Source: an uncultured Eisenbergiella sp. (GTDB lineage Bacteria > Bacillota > Clostridia > Lachnospirales > Lachnospiraceae). From it: a DNA stretch of 18,102 bases. Shown piece after piece: positions 7,716-15,396 of the stretch (within the stretch, counting starts at the first letter, position 1; the number at the start of each line of letters is the position of its first letter). The DNA lies in contig CARDPF010000027.1 of assembly GCA_948960675.1 (NCBI GenBank), forward strand, positions 1 to 18,102, written 5' to 3'. The position numbers and the translations under genes were made by a program. The notes beneath the pieces were generated by a model. That model had not been told where the DNA came from, did not search any database, and saw only the letters and a list, made by a program, of their open reading frames with translations.

Positions 7716-7752
7716 ACGTAACAGTTCAGCCGAAGGCTGAACTGTTACGTTT
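7714..7752. terminator. Perfect 18-bp palindrome between converging operons, likely bidirectional terminator
   Basis: The left arm (7714-7731, AAACGTAACAGTTCAGCC) and right arm (7735-7752) are perfectly complementary, with a 3-nt gap GAA. It fills the gap between the kinase gene (plus) and trmL (minus), where a two-way terminator is expected. The arms end in AAA/TTT, but there is no long separate U-run. The 12-mer GTAACAGTTCAG (7718-7729) also occurs at 2817-2828 in the repeat-rich region. Confidence 0.75.
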
Positions 7753-7756
7753 AAAC

Positions 7757-8278
7757 TTATCTTTCTTTCCACTGCAGCCGGTGCAGCCGTCCCTCCCCTT
7801 CCAATCCGTCAAACCCATTTTGCCTAAGCCCCTCATACAATACCACTGCCACGGAATTGGACAGGTTCAGGGAACGGATTTGCCCACGCATGGGGATCCG
7901 GATGCAGGTCTCCTCATATTCCACCAGAATTTCCTCCGGAATGCCTGCACTTTCCTTCCCGAACATAATATAGTCATCCGGCCCATAGCATACATCACTG
8001 TATACTTTCCTTGCTTTCGTTGTGGCCATCCAAAGCTTTGCCGTCCCCCCGGCCGCCGAAAGAACCGGATTTTTTTCCAAAAATTCTGCAAAATTCACAT
8101 ACCGGCGCACATCCAGGTATTCCCAATAGTCCATGCCCGCCCGTTTGAGCTGCTTTTCGCCGATGGAAAACCCCAGCGGCTCAATCAGGTGCAGCACGGC
8201 TCCCGTGGCGACGCAGGTTCTCCCGATATTTCCCGTATTCTGTGGAATCTCCGGCTGATGCAAAACAATGTGCAGCAT
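7757..8278 (-). CDS. trmL: tRNA (cytidine(34)-2'-O)-methyltransferase TrmL
   Basis: The 173-residue SPOUT-family methyltransferase starts MLHIVLHQPEIPQNTGNIGR at 8278, with AAGGGGGA upstream. The start matches the family, and the longer frame to 8350 runs into the upstream gene. Motifs: N-terminal EIPQNTGNIGRTC (motif 1), FGKESAGIP (about 106-114, motif 2), and IPMRGQIRSLNLSNSVAV (128-145, motif 3) from the trefoil-knot SAM site. It methylates the ribose of the wobble nucleotide of certain tRNA-Leu species. A C-terminal tail of about 20 residues extends slightly past the usual length. The gene is last in the minus-strand run, 13 nt after the AIR-synthase-like gene. Confidence 0.92.
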   Translation of the reverse strand: MLHIVLHQPEIPQNTGNIGRTCVATGAVLHLIEPLGFSIGEKQLKRAGMDYWEYLDVRRYVNFAEFLEKNPVLSAAGGTAKLWMATTKARKVYSDVCYGPDDYIMFGKESAGIPEEILVEYEETCIRIPMRGQIRSLNLSNSVAVVLYEGLRQNGFDGLEGEGRLHRLQWKER

Positions 8279-8291
8279 GATTGTTCCCCCT

Positions 8292-9281
8292 TCATTCCCC
8301 TGCCTGATAAAGCGCATCGGGCTTGGCAGGCTCCAAAAAACGCCGGTCATCCCCGTTGACGATCACCCGGTCCTGTCCCTTTGTGACAACACCGATGACG
8401 GCCGCGTGAATTTTTTCCCGGCCCAATTCCCGCAAAAGCGTTTCCCCATGCTCCGTTATGCACAAAAGGCTGCCGTTGGCCGCCAGTTCATACGGGTTGA
8501 TATTCAGGCAGTTACAGATCTCCACCGTCTCCTGCCGGATGGGAATTTTCTTCCATGCAACCTCAACCCCGATCCCGGCCCGCCAGGCAAGCGTCCAAAT
8601 GGCCCGGAAAATACCGCCCTCCGCCGCCGCACACAGCATATTCGTGCCGGCCTTCCAGACGGCTGTGGCATCCGCAACGACAGACAGGCTGCGCCCAAAG
8701 CCGGCGGCCTCATCCAGCAAAAAGGCCGGATACCGCTCCAACAGACGCTTTCTGTGCCGGGCCGCAAGCATTGCGCTTCCCTCCAGCCCTGCCCACTTCG
8801 TCATCACAATTTGCGCGCCCTCTTTGGGCCTCTCTTCCCTTCCCGGCGTGCGCCGGACATTTCCCAGCGCGGATGCCGTCAGGACAGGCCGGTTTACCGC
8901 CGACGTGACGGAAGCCTTCACGTCGGCAAGCACCGTACCGCACTCCGAAGCCGCCATCTGTGCATCTGCCATAATCCTTCTAAAAATGTCTTCCCCACAG
9001 CCTGCAGGCAGCAAAACCCGCAGCAATACTCCCGCCACGGGCGATGCGCCAAATGCCGCCGCCTGATTGACAGCTGCGCATACCGCATAGCCCCCGCAGT
9101 CTTCCCCCTCATAGACTGCCTGGGACTGTGCAGCCGCCACGCACAGGGGCGCGTGCTCCAGCGAAAACACGGCGCAGTCCTCCCCATACCCTGCGCCGCT
9201 TTCCACTCCTTTTCTTCTGCCATTCAATTTTTTATGCACACAACGGTCATAGACATCCCCGGTCACATTACCGTATCTCAT
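8292..9281 (-). CDS. Divergent AIR synthase (PurM/HypE) family protein of unknown role
   Basis: The 329-residue protein has the two-domain PurM/HypE layout. The N-terminal half carries GEDCAVF (33-39; GDDAAV in relatives), AAVNQAAAFGASPVAGVL and a run of helices. A C-terminal ATP-grasp-like half follows from about 145. The segment that normally reads GGDT or GGET and helps hold Mg-ATP reads LADV (118-121). The C-terminal PRIC cysteine tail of HypE is missing, and no hydrogenase genes are near. It is therefore neither a canonical PurM nor a HypE. The start at 9281 has GGTGGG 5 nt upstream, and AGGAG a little further. The gene lies between the VanW-family gene (32 nt) and trmL (13 nt). Family membership is fairly clear; the reaction is unknown. 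Confidence 0.7.
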   Translation of the reverse strand: MRYGNVTGDVYDRCVHKKLNGRRKGVESGAGYGEDCAVFSLEHAPLCVAAAQSQAVYEGEDCGGYAVCAAVNQAAAFGASPVAGVLLRVLLPAGCGEDIFRRIMADAQMAASECGTVLADVKASVTSAVNRPVLTASALGNVRRTPGREERPKEGAQIVMTKWAGLEGSAMLAARHRKRLLERYPAFLLDEAAGFGRSLSVVADATAVWKAGTNMLCAAAEGGIFRAIWTLAWRAGIGVEVAWKKIPIRQETVEICNCLNINPYELAANGSLLCITEHGETLLRELGREKIHAAVIGVVTKGQDRVIVNGDDRRFLEPAKPDALYQAGE

Positions 9282-9313
9282 AGGTTCCCACCAACTCCTA
9301 CCCAGCCTGTTTA

Positions 9314-10852
9314 TCAGTTCCCGGCTTCCGCATCCGCCGCTGCCTGCGCCGCAGCCGCCTGTGCCGCCGCGATTGCCGCCAGCTGCTCCGGTGTCAATGC
9401 CGCCGCTTCCTGTGCCGCTTTGATGTTCGCAATGGTATTTTTGATGATCCCGGTATCGTTGGTGGCAATGGCCGCCTGAATCTGTTCCCCGAAATGGGGA
9501 TCGGATGTGGCCGTTCCCACCGTCACCGTTCTGGGGCTCATCTTATAGCTGCTGCTGTTGACCTTCTCCCTGCTGACCTCCACACCGTTTTGCGTTACCA
9601 CCTTCCACAGTTCCGCACGGTACCCGATATGCGCCGCGCTGGTGTGCAGAAAGCCCACCGGCTGGGATGCGTCCGCCACAATCGTATCCTTTTCAGGCAC
9701 AATCTTTTCCAAAACCTTGCTCTCGTAAACCACGGTGCGGTCTGCGTCCCTGGTTTCCACCCCGTAAATCGTAAAGGTGATTTTTTTATCCTGCGTATAT
9801 CCCTCTATATAAATGGGGTATTCCGTATTGTTTACAAACTTGAAATCTTTTCCTGCAGATTCCGCAATCGCCGCGTCCGCGGAAGGATCCACATAGTTGA
9901 CAATCATGGAATGGTTATACCGTTCCGTCACCTCCAATTCCGCGCCCAGCACCGCGTTATACAGGGTCGTGGAAACCTGACAGATCCCGCCGCCGATACT
10001 GTCCACCACCTGCCCGTTTATGTAGGAACCCGCCATATAATACCCGTTTTCCTTGGAAAACGGCTTCACCGCGTCGTAAGTGGAAAAAACATCCCCTGGG
10101 TATAGTGTGGTTCCGTCAATTTTGCTGCAGCCGTTACTCACATTACCGCTTCTGTCGCCCCCCGAGGACGCATAACTGGTGGTAAAGCTTCCCAGTACAT
10201 CCTTGACTTGTAAAAGTTCTTCCGCCTTACCTTTGGGCTCATCCACGGCAATCACCAGCGCAACGCTGCCGTCCCCTCCTTCCCACTCCTGCGTCAGGTA
10301 CGTATAGATATCGGAAACGGAGGCTTCCGTATCCACCAGATACCCGGTCTGCCCTTCCTCCACTTCAAAGTTGCCGTCCACCCGCCGCAGATGCGCGTCC
10401 ACAGCCTCCACGTTAAACTGGCTGCACTCTTCCTCCACCACGCGCCGGATGGCCTCTTTGTCAAACTCCAGCTGGATATCAAAATGATAGCCCTTATGCT
10501 TCAAATCCTCCAGCATTTTATAACGCACCACAATATTTCCTTTTTTGCCCAACGCTGCAGCTTCCGCTGCAATCCGGGGATTGGCCCATGAAATCCCCAA
10601 TTCGGAGGCGGCCACGCTGACACTTTGGCCTTCCCGGGACGTCAGCTGCACCTGTTTTTGCCCCAGGGCATCCACATACTCCTGAATGGCCTGCGACGCC
10701 TCCTCCTGCGTCATCCCGGCCAAATCAATCTCCCCGGCCGTCACGCCCTGCTCAATCCTGTCATCCGGCGCCGCATACGCCTGCTGCCCGAAACCAAATA
10801 CTAAAAATCCGGCCGCCAATACCGCCGCCAGCAAATTTTTCCACCTTCCCAT
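9314..10852 (-). CDS. Secreted VanW family protein (peptidoglycan-binding-like domains, VanW, G5-like tail)
   Basis: The protein has 512 residues. The ATG at 10852 is preferred over the one two codons upstream because AGGAGG (10860-10865) then stands 7 nt away instead of 1. A signal peptide (MGRWKNLLAAVLAAGFLVFG..., likely cut after AYA near 27) is followed by two repeats of the type called PG_binding_4 (about 30-205). The VanW domain (about 220-365) has FTTSY, LYPGDVFSTYDAVKPFSKENGY and the hallmark GGGICQVSTTLYNAVL. A G5-like strand region (about 375-450) and an Ala/Gln-rich low-complexity tail (about 480-512) complete it. VanW proteins are cell-envelope proteins of unclear activity, and vancomycin resistance is not implied. 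It is preceded by a 35-residue membrane peptide gene. Confidence 0.88.
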   Translation of the reverse strand: MGRWKNLLAAVLAAGFLVFGFGQQAYAAPDDRIEQGVTAGEIDLAGMTQEEASQAIQEYVDALGQKQVQLTSREGQSVSVAASELGISWANPRIAAEAAALGKKGNIVVRYKMLEDLKHKGYHFDIQLEFDKEAIRRVVEEECSQFNVEAVDAHLRRVDGNFEVEEGQTGYLVDTEASVSDIYTYLTQEWEGGDGSVALVIAVDEPKGKAEELLQVKDVLGSFTTSYASSGGDRSGNVSNGCSKIDGTTLYPGDVFSTYDAVKPFSKENGYYMAGSYINGQVVDSIGGGICQVSTTLYNAVLGAELEVTERYNHSMIVNYVDPSADAAIAESAGKDFKFVNNTEYPIYIEGYTQDKKITFTIYGVETRDADRTVVYESKVLEKIVPEKDTIVADASQPVGFLHTSAAHIGYRAELWKVVTQNGVEVSREKVNSSSYKMSPRTVTVGTATSDPHFGEQIQAAIATNDTGIIKNTIANIKAAQEAAALTPEQLAAIAAAQAAAAQAAADAEAGN

Positions 10853-10900
10853 GCGCATCCCTCCTGCCCGCTTTGGCGGACATCCAATTTACCGGTTCCC

Positions 10901-11008
10901 TCAATATAAAAATGACAACGCCGCAGGCGCCACCATCGCCAGTACAAGAATGGCAATGATAATGGATGAAATAATCTTCTGTGTCTTTCTGCTATGCCAG
11001 TTAAACAT
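10901..11008 (-). CDS. Small single-pass membrane peptide (35 residues)
   Basis: The reading frame begins MFNWHSRKTQKIISSI at 11008, preceded on the minus strand by a purine-rich AAAGGGAAAAG. It has a basic N-terminus (residues 1-11), one hydrophobic helix (about 13-34) and almost no tail. The frame can be extended back to a GTG at 11086. That start lies upstream of the predicted transcription start of the TATAAT promoter at 11075-11080 and has a poorer site, so I prefer the short form. It sits 48 nt before the VanW gene in the same direction. In size and layout it resembles Prli42-like or DUF4044-like mini membrane proteins of Firmicutes, but I cannot place it in either family. Confidence 0.55.
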   Translation of the reverse strand: MFNWHSRKTQKIISSIIIAILVLAMVAPAALSFLY

Positions 11009-11074
11009 TCTTTTCCCTTTCCCGGTTCTTTCTTTTCTTAGTCTCTTAAACTTGTTCAAAAATCGTCCTGCTTT

Positions 11075-11103
11075 ATTATAATTCACTTCCCCGGGTTTTG
11101 CAA
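11075..11103 (-). promoter_or_regulatory. Sigma-A-type promoter for the small peptide/vanW/trmL part of the run
   Basis: On the minus strand TTGCAA (11098-11103) and TATAAT (11075-11080) are separated by exactly 17 nt. The promoter overlaps the last codons and stop of the DnaQ-like gene. It would start a transcript near 11068, with a leader of about 60 nt before the peptide gene at 11008. Confidence 0.7.
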
Positions 11104-11811
11104 GCTTCCAAATGCCGCAAGAATATGATCAATCAGACGACTTGCTTCATTTTTCGTCAACATATCCGGATCCTGCTCCAAGCGCACCCCGTACTGTTCA
11201 CACAGACGGGCCAGCCTCTGCCTTTGGGCTTTTGTGACCGGTCCCTCCCGCTTCGCCTTATAAAGCAGGGGGACGGCCGCAAACTCTTTTTCATTCCCCT
11301 CAAAAAAATCCCGGCAAAGCCTTTGGTAAAGGAAATGGGACGCCCTGGCATCCTCTTGGGCCCGGTGGGCCCGTATCGCAATCCCGTAATGTGCACATAC
11401 ATCGGCCAGCCTTTTGCTTTCCAGCTGCGGCAGAAATTTCCGCGCCAGCTTCAGGGTATCAATCCCGTTTCTCTCAAAAGGAATCTTCTCATTCACAAAA
11501 GCCCGCTTCAAAAAGGAGTAATCAAACAAAATCCGGTGTCCCACAAGCGGCAGCTGTCCTACAAACTCCAAAAAGCCGGGCAAAATCCCGGCAATAACAG
11601 GAGCGTCTGTAAGCTGCTCCCCGGTAATTCCCGTCAGCATGGTCACTTGCTCCGGAACGGCCCGCCCCGGATACACAAATGTCCCAAAGGTATCCTCAAT
11701 CTCCCCGTTTTTGACCCGCACCGCGCCAATCTCTATGATTTTATCCAGCTTGGGACGCAGCCCCGTGGTTTCCAGATCCACACACACATAATCCATGACC
11801 GCTTCCGGCAT
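11083..11811 (-). CDS. DnaQ-like 3'-5' exonuclease (DEDDh family)
   Basis: The 242-residue protein has exonuclease motif I VDLETTG (D12, E14), motif II GHRILFDYSFL (D97) and motif III HRAQEDA (H149, D154), which is a complete DEDDh set. It resembles the epsilon/PolC proofreading domain but stands alone. A C-terminal extension of about 60 residues (about 190-240, with TKAQRQRL and LTKNEASRLIDHIL) looks like a small helical motif seen in stand-alone Firmicutes homologues. Whether it acts on DNA or RNA is not evident. GAGGGG lies 7 nt before the ATG. The gene starts 20 nt after the radical SAM gene, so the two are co-transcribed. An internal ATG at codon 6 is a less likely start. Confidence 0.85.
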   Translation of the reverse strand: MPEAVMDYVCVDLETTGLRPKLDKIIEIGAVRVKNGEIEDTFGTFVYPGRAVPEQVTMLTGITGEQLTDAPVIAGILPGFLEFVGQLPLVGHRILFDYSFLKRAFVNEKIPFERNGIDTLKLARKFLPQLESKRLADVCAHYGIAIRAHRAQEDARASHFLYQRLCRDFFEGNEKEFAAVPLLYKAKREGPVTKAQRQRLARLCEQYGVRLEQDPDMLTKNEASRLIDHILAAFGSLQNPGK

Positions 11812-11831
11812 TCTTTTTCCCCTCTCTTTTT

Positions 11832-13610
11832 TTACAGTTCAATTTCCACCGTCCGCGCATTTGCCGTCAGCGGGTCGCGCACCGAATAGTCAAACAAAAC
11901 CGCCCTTTTGGGCTGTGCAAAAGGTTCCCGCGCAAAGGCCCGTAAAACCTCCGCCGCAGGCTTTTGCACCGGCCACGCAAAAATTTCCACATGGGTCATG
12001 TGCCTAAGCTGTCTGGCCTGATATTCTTTATACCCGGGGAGATACCTTCTTTCGGCCTCCTCCTTTTTGTAAAAATCCCCGATCCTCTCCTTCCACGCCG
12101 TCCTCCCTCTTGCAAAAGCGGGCCTGCTCTTTGCATTTTCCCGCAAATACAGGTCATAAACGAGCAGTTCCCGGTACAGCGCTTCCCTCTCCCCGTCCGT
12201 CTTTATGGCAAATTCCAAAAGCACCTGATACCGCCATACCCGGGAGGGCTGATCCGTAAAATACCCGTTTTCCCCATAATAATCCGCCAAAGCCCGAAAC
12301 ATGGCAAAGGGGCCTGCAAACCGGCTCTCCAACACCGGCAGGATGTGGGAAAACTGACAGCTGTTATAGTACAGCTCCACCATTTTTTCCACACGTTTTA
12401 GCACAATCAAATCCCCGTAAGAAAGCCACCGGGTGGACAACACTTCGTAAGGCGGACAATCCGCATATACGATCCCGTAATCCTTGGCCGCCCTCTCCAT
12501 GGGCGATCCTTTGAGCACCTTTAAAAAGCCCAGCTGCAGCTGCTGCGGCCCCAGGGCATATACCCAGTCAAAGGACTGCCCAAAACTCCCCAAATCTTCA
12601 CAGGGCAGTCCCGCAATCAAATCCAGGTGCACGTGGATATTTTGTCCCGCACGGATGTAGCCTATGTTGCTGCGCAGCTTTTCCATATCCGTTGCGCGCC
12701 GTATTTCCCGCAGCGTATCCGGATTGGCGGACTGTACGCCGATTTCCAGCTGCACCGCCCCCGGACGCATTTTGGACAAAAGCGTAAGCTCCTCCTCCAG
12801 CAGCAGGTCTGCGGCAATTTCAAAATGAAAATTGGTCACACCGTTGTCATGCTCTCCAATATACTTCCAGATCTCCTGCGCATGGGCGTGGTTCCAGTTA
12901 AATGTCCTGTCTATGAATTTTACCTGCGCTACCTTTTCATCCAGAAAAAACTGCAGTTCTTTCTTTACCAGTTCCCTGTCCCTAAGCCGCACCTGCCGAT
13001 CCAAAGAGGAAAGACAATAGCTGCAGCAAAACGGGCAGCCCCTGCCGGACTCATAATAGACAATCCGGTTTTGAAACGCCGACAAATCCCCATAGAAAAA
13101 AGGCAGTCCGCTGATATCTACCGCCTCCCGCCGCTTTGTCGCAATGATTTTGCCCGTATCCGGATCCCGGAATACCAGACCTGCAATATCCCCAAGGCAT
13201 TCTTTTGCACGCCCCCTGTAAAAACAAAAAAGCCGGTAAAAGGTTTCCTCCCCTTCCCCTGCCATTACCCCTGACAGATACGGCCACTTTTCCAAAACCG
13301 CCTCCGCATCATAGGAAACCTCCGGCCCTCCCAGCCAGATCGGGACTTTGGGCATCACCTTTGCCAGCATTAAGGTCAGCGTCCGCATTTCCTCCCGGTT
13401 CCAAATATAACAGGAAAACGCTGCCACATCCGGTTTCCTTACGTAAATATCCGCTAAAATATCCAAAACCGGCTGGTTAATCGTATATTCTGCCAGTTCT
13501 ATCTCCTCCGCCGCTCCTTCCTCCTGCGCCACGGCATACGCGCGAAGGCTGTGGATCGCCGGATTGGAATGAATATATTTGGCGTTCAGTGCTACCAGTA
13601 AAAATTTCAT
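11832..13610 (-). CDS. B12-binding-domain radical SAM protein with DUF4080 tail
   Basis: The protein has 592 residues from the ATG at 13610 (MKFLLVALNAKYIHSN...), which has GGAGG 6 nt upstream. A longer frame to 13649 enters repeat DNA. The N-terminal region (about 1-130) is a cobalamin-binding-like fold (NAKYIHSNPAIHSLRAYA, WLGGPEVSYDAE). It is followed by a radical SAM core with the iron-sulfur motif CPFCCSYC (C192, C196, C199) in ESGRGCPFCCSYCLSS, and GLPCEDL and QLGFLKVLKGSP further on. A DUF4080-type C-terminal domain ends the protein. Enzymes of this layout are common in Clostridia and their substrate is not established. The gene is first in the minus-strand run. Its upstream region carries the second full copy of the structured repeat. 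Confidence 0.88.
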   Translation of the reverse strand: MKFLLVALNAKYIHSNPAIHSLRAYAVAQEEGAAEEIELAEYTINQPVLDILADIYVRKPDVAAFSCYIWNREEMRTLTLMLAKVMPKVPIWLGGPEVSYDAEAVLEKWPYLSGVMAGEGEETFYRLFCFYRGRAKECLGDIAGLVFRDPDTGKIIATKRREAVDISGLPFFYGDLSAFQNRIVYYESGRGCPFCCSYCLSSLDRQVRLRDRELVKKELQFFLDEKVAQVKFIDRTFNWNHAHAQEIWKYIGEHDNGVTNFHFEIAADLLLEEELTLLSKMRPGAVQLEIGVQSANPDTLREIRRATDMEKLRSNIGYIRAGQNIHVHLDLIAGLPCEDLGSFGQSFDWVYALGPQQLQLGFLKVLKGSPMERAAKDYGIVYADCPPYEVLSTRWLSYGDLIVLKRVEKMVELYYNSCQFSHILPVLESRFAGPFAMFRALADYYGENGYFTDQPSRVWRYQVLLEFAIKTDGEREALYRELLVYDLYLRENAKSRPAFARGRTAWKERIGDFYKKEEAERRYLPGYKEYQARQLRHMTHVEIFAWPVQKPAAEVLRAFAREPFAQPKRAVLFDYSVRDPLTANARTVEIEL

Positions 13611-13636
13611 CGCGATCCTCCAAACATTGGAATTTT

Positions 13637-13742
13637 CGTTACTTTTCATGGGTCAGGAATGCGCATAAACTGCGCATTTTGTGAGAACATGACGCAGGAG
13701 TGAGGGGCGGTTTTTGCGTAGCAAAACTCGCAATACCGCCCC
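13637..13742 (+). repeat. Structured intergenic repeat, full copy (c)
   Basis: This is a 106-nt unit read on the plus strand. The head (13637-13687) is 44 of 51 identical to copy a, and its hairpin GGAATGCGCA/TGCGCATTTT keeps pairing through G-U at the two outer positions. A 16-nt linker (13688-13703) has the same length as in copy a but a different sequence. The tail hairpin (13704-13742) has an outer stem GGGGCGGT/ACCGCCCC and an inner stem TTTTGC/GCAAAA capped by GTA. It lies between galT and the radical SAM gene. The remaining 13743-13844 contains short GC-rich inverted repeats (CCGCAG/CTGCGG and CCCT/AGGG) but no gene and no U-tract terminator that I can identify. Confidence 0.8.
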
Positions 13743-13844
13743 GAATCGCATGTAAACATGGTGAGGAACTGGCTGCCCTGTAAGGGATCCGGACTGCCGC
13801 AGGGTTCTCCCGGTCCCGCCTGCGGACACACCGCCCAATCCCCC

Positions 13845-15365
13845 TTACCGGTTCAGGCTTTCCACAAAGCGGTCAAACCCGGCCTGTCCGGCCTCATCCC
13901 GCTTATAAACGCCCGCATCCTCCAGCACTTCCATAAACACAAGGCCGATCTCTTTTTGGATGATACCATGGATATTTTCGGCATTGACCCCTTGGTAGGA
14001 GGGCAAAAACGCCTCCACCCAGTCCGCATGCTTGGCCAGGGCTTCATCCGCCCGGATATCCGCCCCGGAGAGAATCGCTGCCTCCAGTGCCGCCATCTCT
14101 GCCTTTAACCGGGCGGGCAGCACCGCAAGTCCCATCACTTCAATCAGTCCGATGTTCTCCTTCTTAATGTGATGCAGCTTTGCATGGGGATGGAACACAC
14201 CCAGCGGATGCTCCTGCGTCGTGATGTTATTGCGCAGCACCAAATCCAGTTCATAGTTTTCCCCGCGCTTTCTGGCAATCGGCGTGATGGTATTGTGCGG
14301 CTCCCCGTCGGTTTTGGCAAAGATAAAGGATGCTTCATCACTGTATCCCCTCCATGCATCCAAAATCACATCGGCCAGTGCAATCAGCCTTGCAATATCC
14401 TTTCCCCAAATCCGGATCACCGACATGGGCCAATTGACAATGCCTGCCCCTACATCCGCAAAGCCTTTGACGGTAAACGTCCGTTCCACTTTGGCTTTTG
14501 CCATCGGGAACTCATAATGCCCCCCCTGAAAATGGTCATGGCTCAAAATGGAGCCGCCCACAATGGGAAGATCCGCATTGGATCCCAAAATGTAATGGGG
14601 AAACTGTTTGATGAAATCGAACAGCTTCACAAAGGTATCATGCTCAATCTTCATGGGCGTATGCTGCGCATTGAACACGATACAGTGCTCGTTATAATAT
14701 ACGTATGGGGAATACTGGAACCCCCACCTGCTGTTGTTTACGGTAATGGGAATGATGCGGTGGTTCTGTCTGGCAGGATGGTTTATCCGGCCTGCATAGC
14801 CCTCATTCTCCACGCAAAGCAGGCATTTGGGATATCCGCCCTGTCTGGCCAATTTCGCCGCCGCAATGGCCTTCGGGTCCTTCTCCGGCTTGGAAAGATT
14901 GATGGTGATATCCAAATCCCCATACTTGGTGGGAGCCACCCATTTTTCATCCTTACAGACACGGTACCGGCGGATATAATCCGTATCCCTGCTGAACTTA
15001 TAAAAATACTCCGTCGCCGCCTCGGGGGATTTTTCATATTCCTGCCAGAAGGTTTTTATAACCTCACTGGGACGTCCCACCAGGCACCCCATAATCTTTG
15101 TGTCAAAAAGATCCCGGTACACAATACCGTCTTCTTTTAAAATGCCGTTCTCCGACGCATAATCCAGCATTTCCCCCAGGATTTTGGGCAAGCTTTCCAC
15201 CCATTTCTGCTCGTCCTCTTTTGCGCCCTCCCCGAAGGGAAACCCATATTCTTCCAGGGAAAAAAGTTCCAGCAGCCGGTTGACGGTATAAACCTCATCC
15301 TCCGGCTTCACAAGCCCCGTGGCAAGTCCATATTGTACCAAATCGCGAATGCATTCCTGAATCAT
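13845..15365 (-). CDS. galT: UDP-glucose--hexose-1-phosphate uridylyltransferase, class II (Firmicutes type)
   Basis: The protein has 506 residues from the ATG at 15365 (MIQECIRDLVQYGL...). That is the usual family start and has GGGAG upstream. An ATG four codons earlier (15377) also has a weak site and cannot be excluded. It is the long Firmicutes type, distinct from the ~350-residue E. coli type. It has CLLCVENEGYAGR (about 181-193), NHPARQNHR, WGFQYSPYVYYNEH and the active-site HDHFQGGH (276-283), which takes the place of the HPHxQ motif. It exchanges galactose-1-phosphate with UDP-glucose in the Leloir pathway. It follows galK by 31 nt in the same transcription unit. No galE is in the window. 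Confidence 0.94.
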   Translation of the reverse strand: MIQECIRDLVQYGLATGLVKPEDEVYTVNRLLELFSLEEYGFPFGEGAKEDEQKWVESLPKILGEMLDYASENGILKEDGIVYRDLFDTKIMGCLVGRPSEVIKTFWQEYEKSPEAATEYFYKFSRDTDYIRRYRVCKDEKWVAPTKYGDLDITINLSKPEKDPKAIAAAKLARQGGYPKCLLCVENEGYAGRINHPARQNHRIIPITVNNSRWGFQYSPYVYYNEHCIVFNAQHTPMKIEHDTFVKLFDFIKQFPHYILGSNADLPIVGGSILSHDHFQGGHYEFPMAKAKVERTFTVKGFADVGAGIVNWPMSVIRIWGKDIARLIALADVILDAWRGYSDEASFIFAKTDGEPHNTITPIARKRGENYELDLVLRNNITTQEHPLGVFHPHAKLHHIKKENIGLIEVMGLAVLPARLKAEMAALEAAILSGADIRADEALAKHADWVEAFLPSYQGVNAENIHGIIQKEIGLVFMEVLEDAGVYKRDEAGQAGFDRFVESLNR

Positions 15366-15396
15366 GCTTTCTCCCATCCTTTCCGCCTTTTACGTA

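Noticed and set aside
8268..9479. 403-codon plus-strand frame opposite the AIR-synthase-like gene
   Set aside because: Its composition (Pro, Arg, His and Ala rich, no recognisable domain) is that of an antisense shadow. The minus-strand frame has family motifs and a ribosome binding site.
9314..10852. Vancomycin-resistance gene by name (VanW)
   Set aside because: VanW-domain proteins are widespread in Clostridia. No vanH, vanA/B, vanX or vanRS genes are present, so the name carries no resistance meaning here.
11009..11086. GTG start at 11086 for the small membrane peptide, overlapping the exonuclease stop in a GTGA coupling arrangement
   Set aside because: The overlap is typical of coupled genes, but the strong TATAAT lies just inside this extension, so the promoter's own transcript would lack that start. 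The added 26 residues are highly basic and look like untranslated leader.
13646..13838. Two short minus-strand frames of 61 codons rich in Cys and Arg
   Set aside because: They lie wholly in the structured repeat and its flank, overlap each other in different frames, and have no convincing ribosome binding site. They are by-products of the repeat.
14169..15140. 323-codon plus-strand frame opposite galT
   Set aside because: It is antisense to a clear GalT and has no domain or ribosome binding site.
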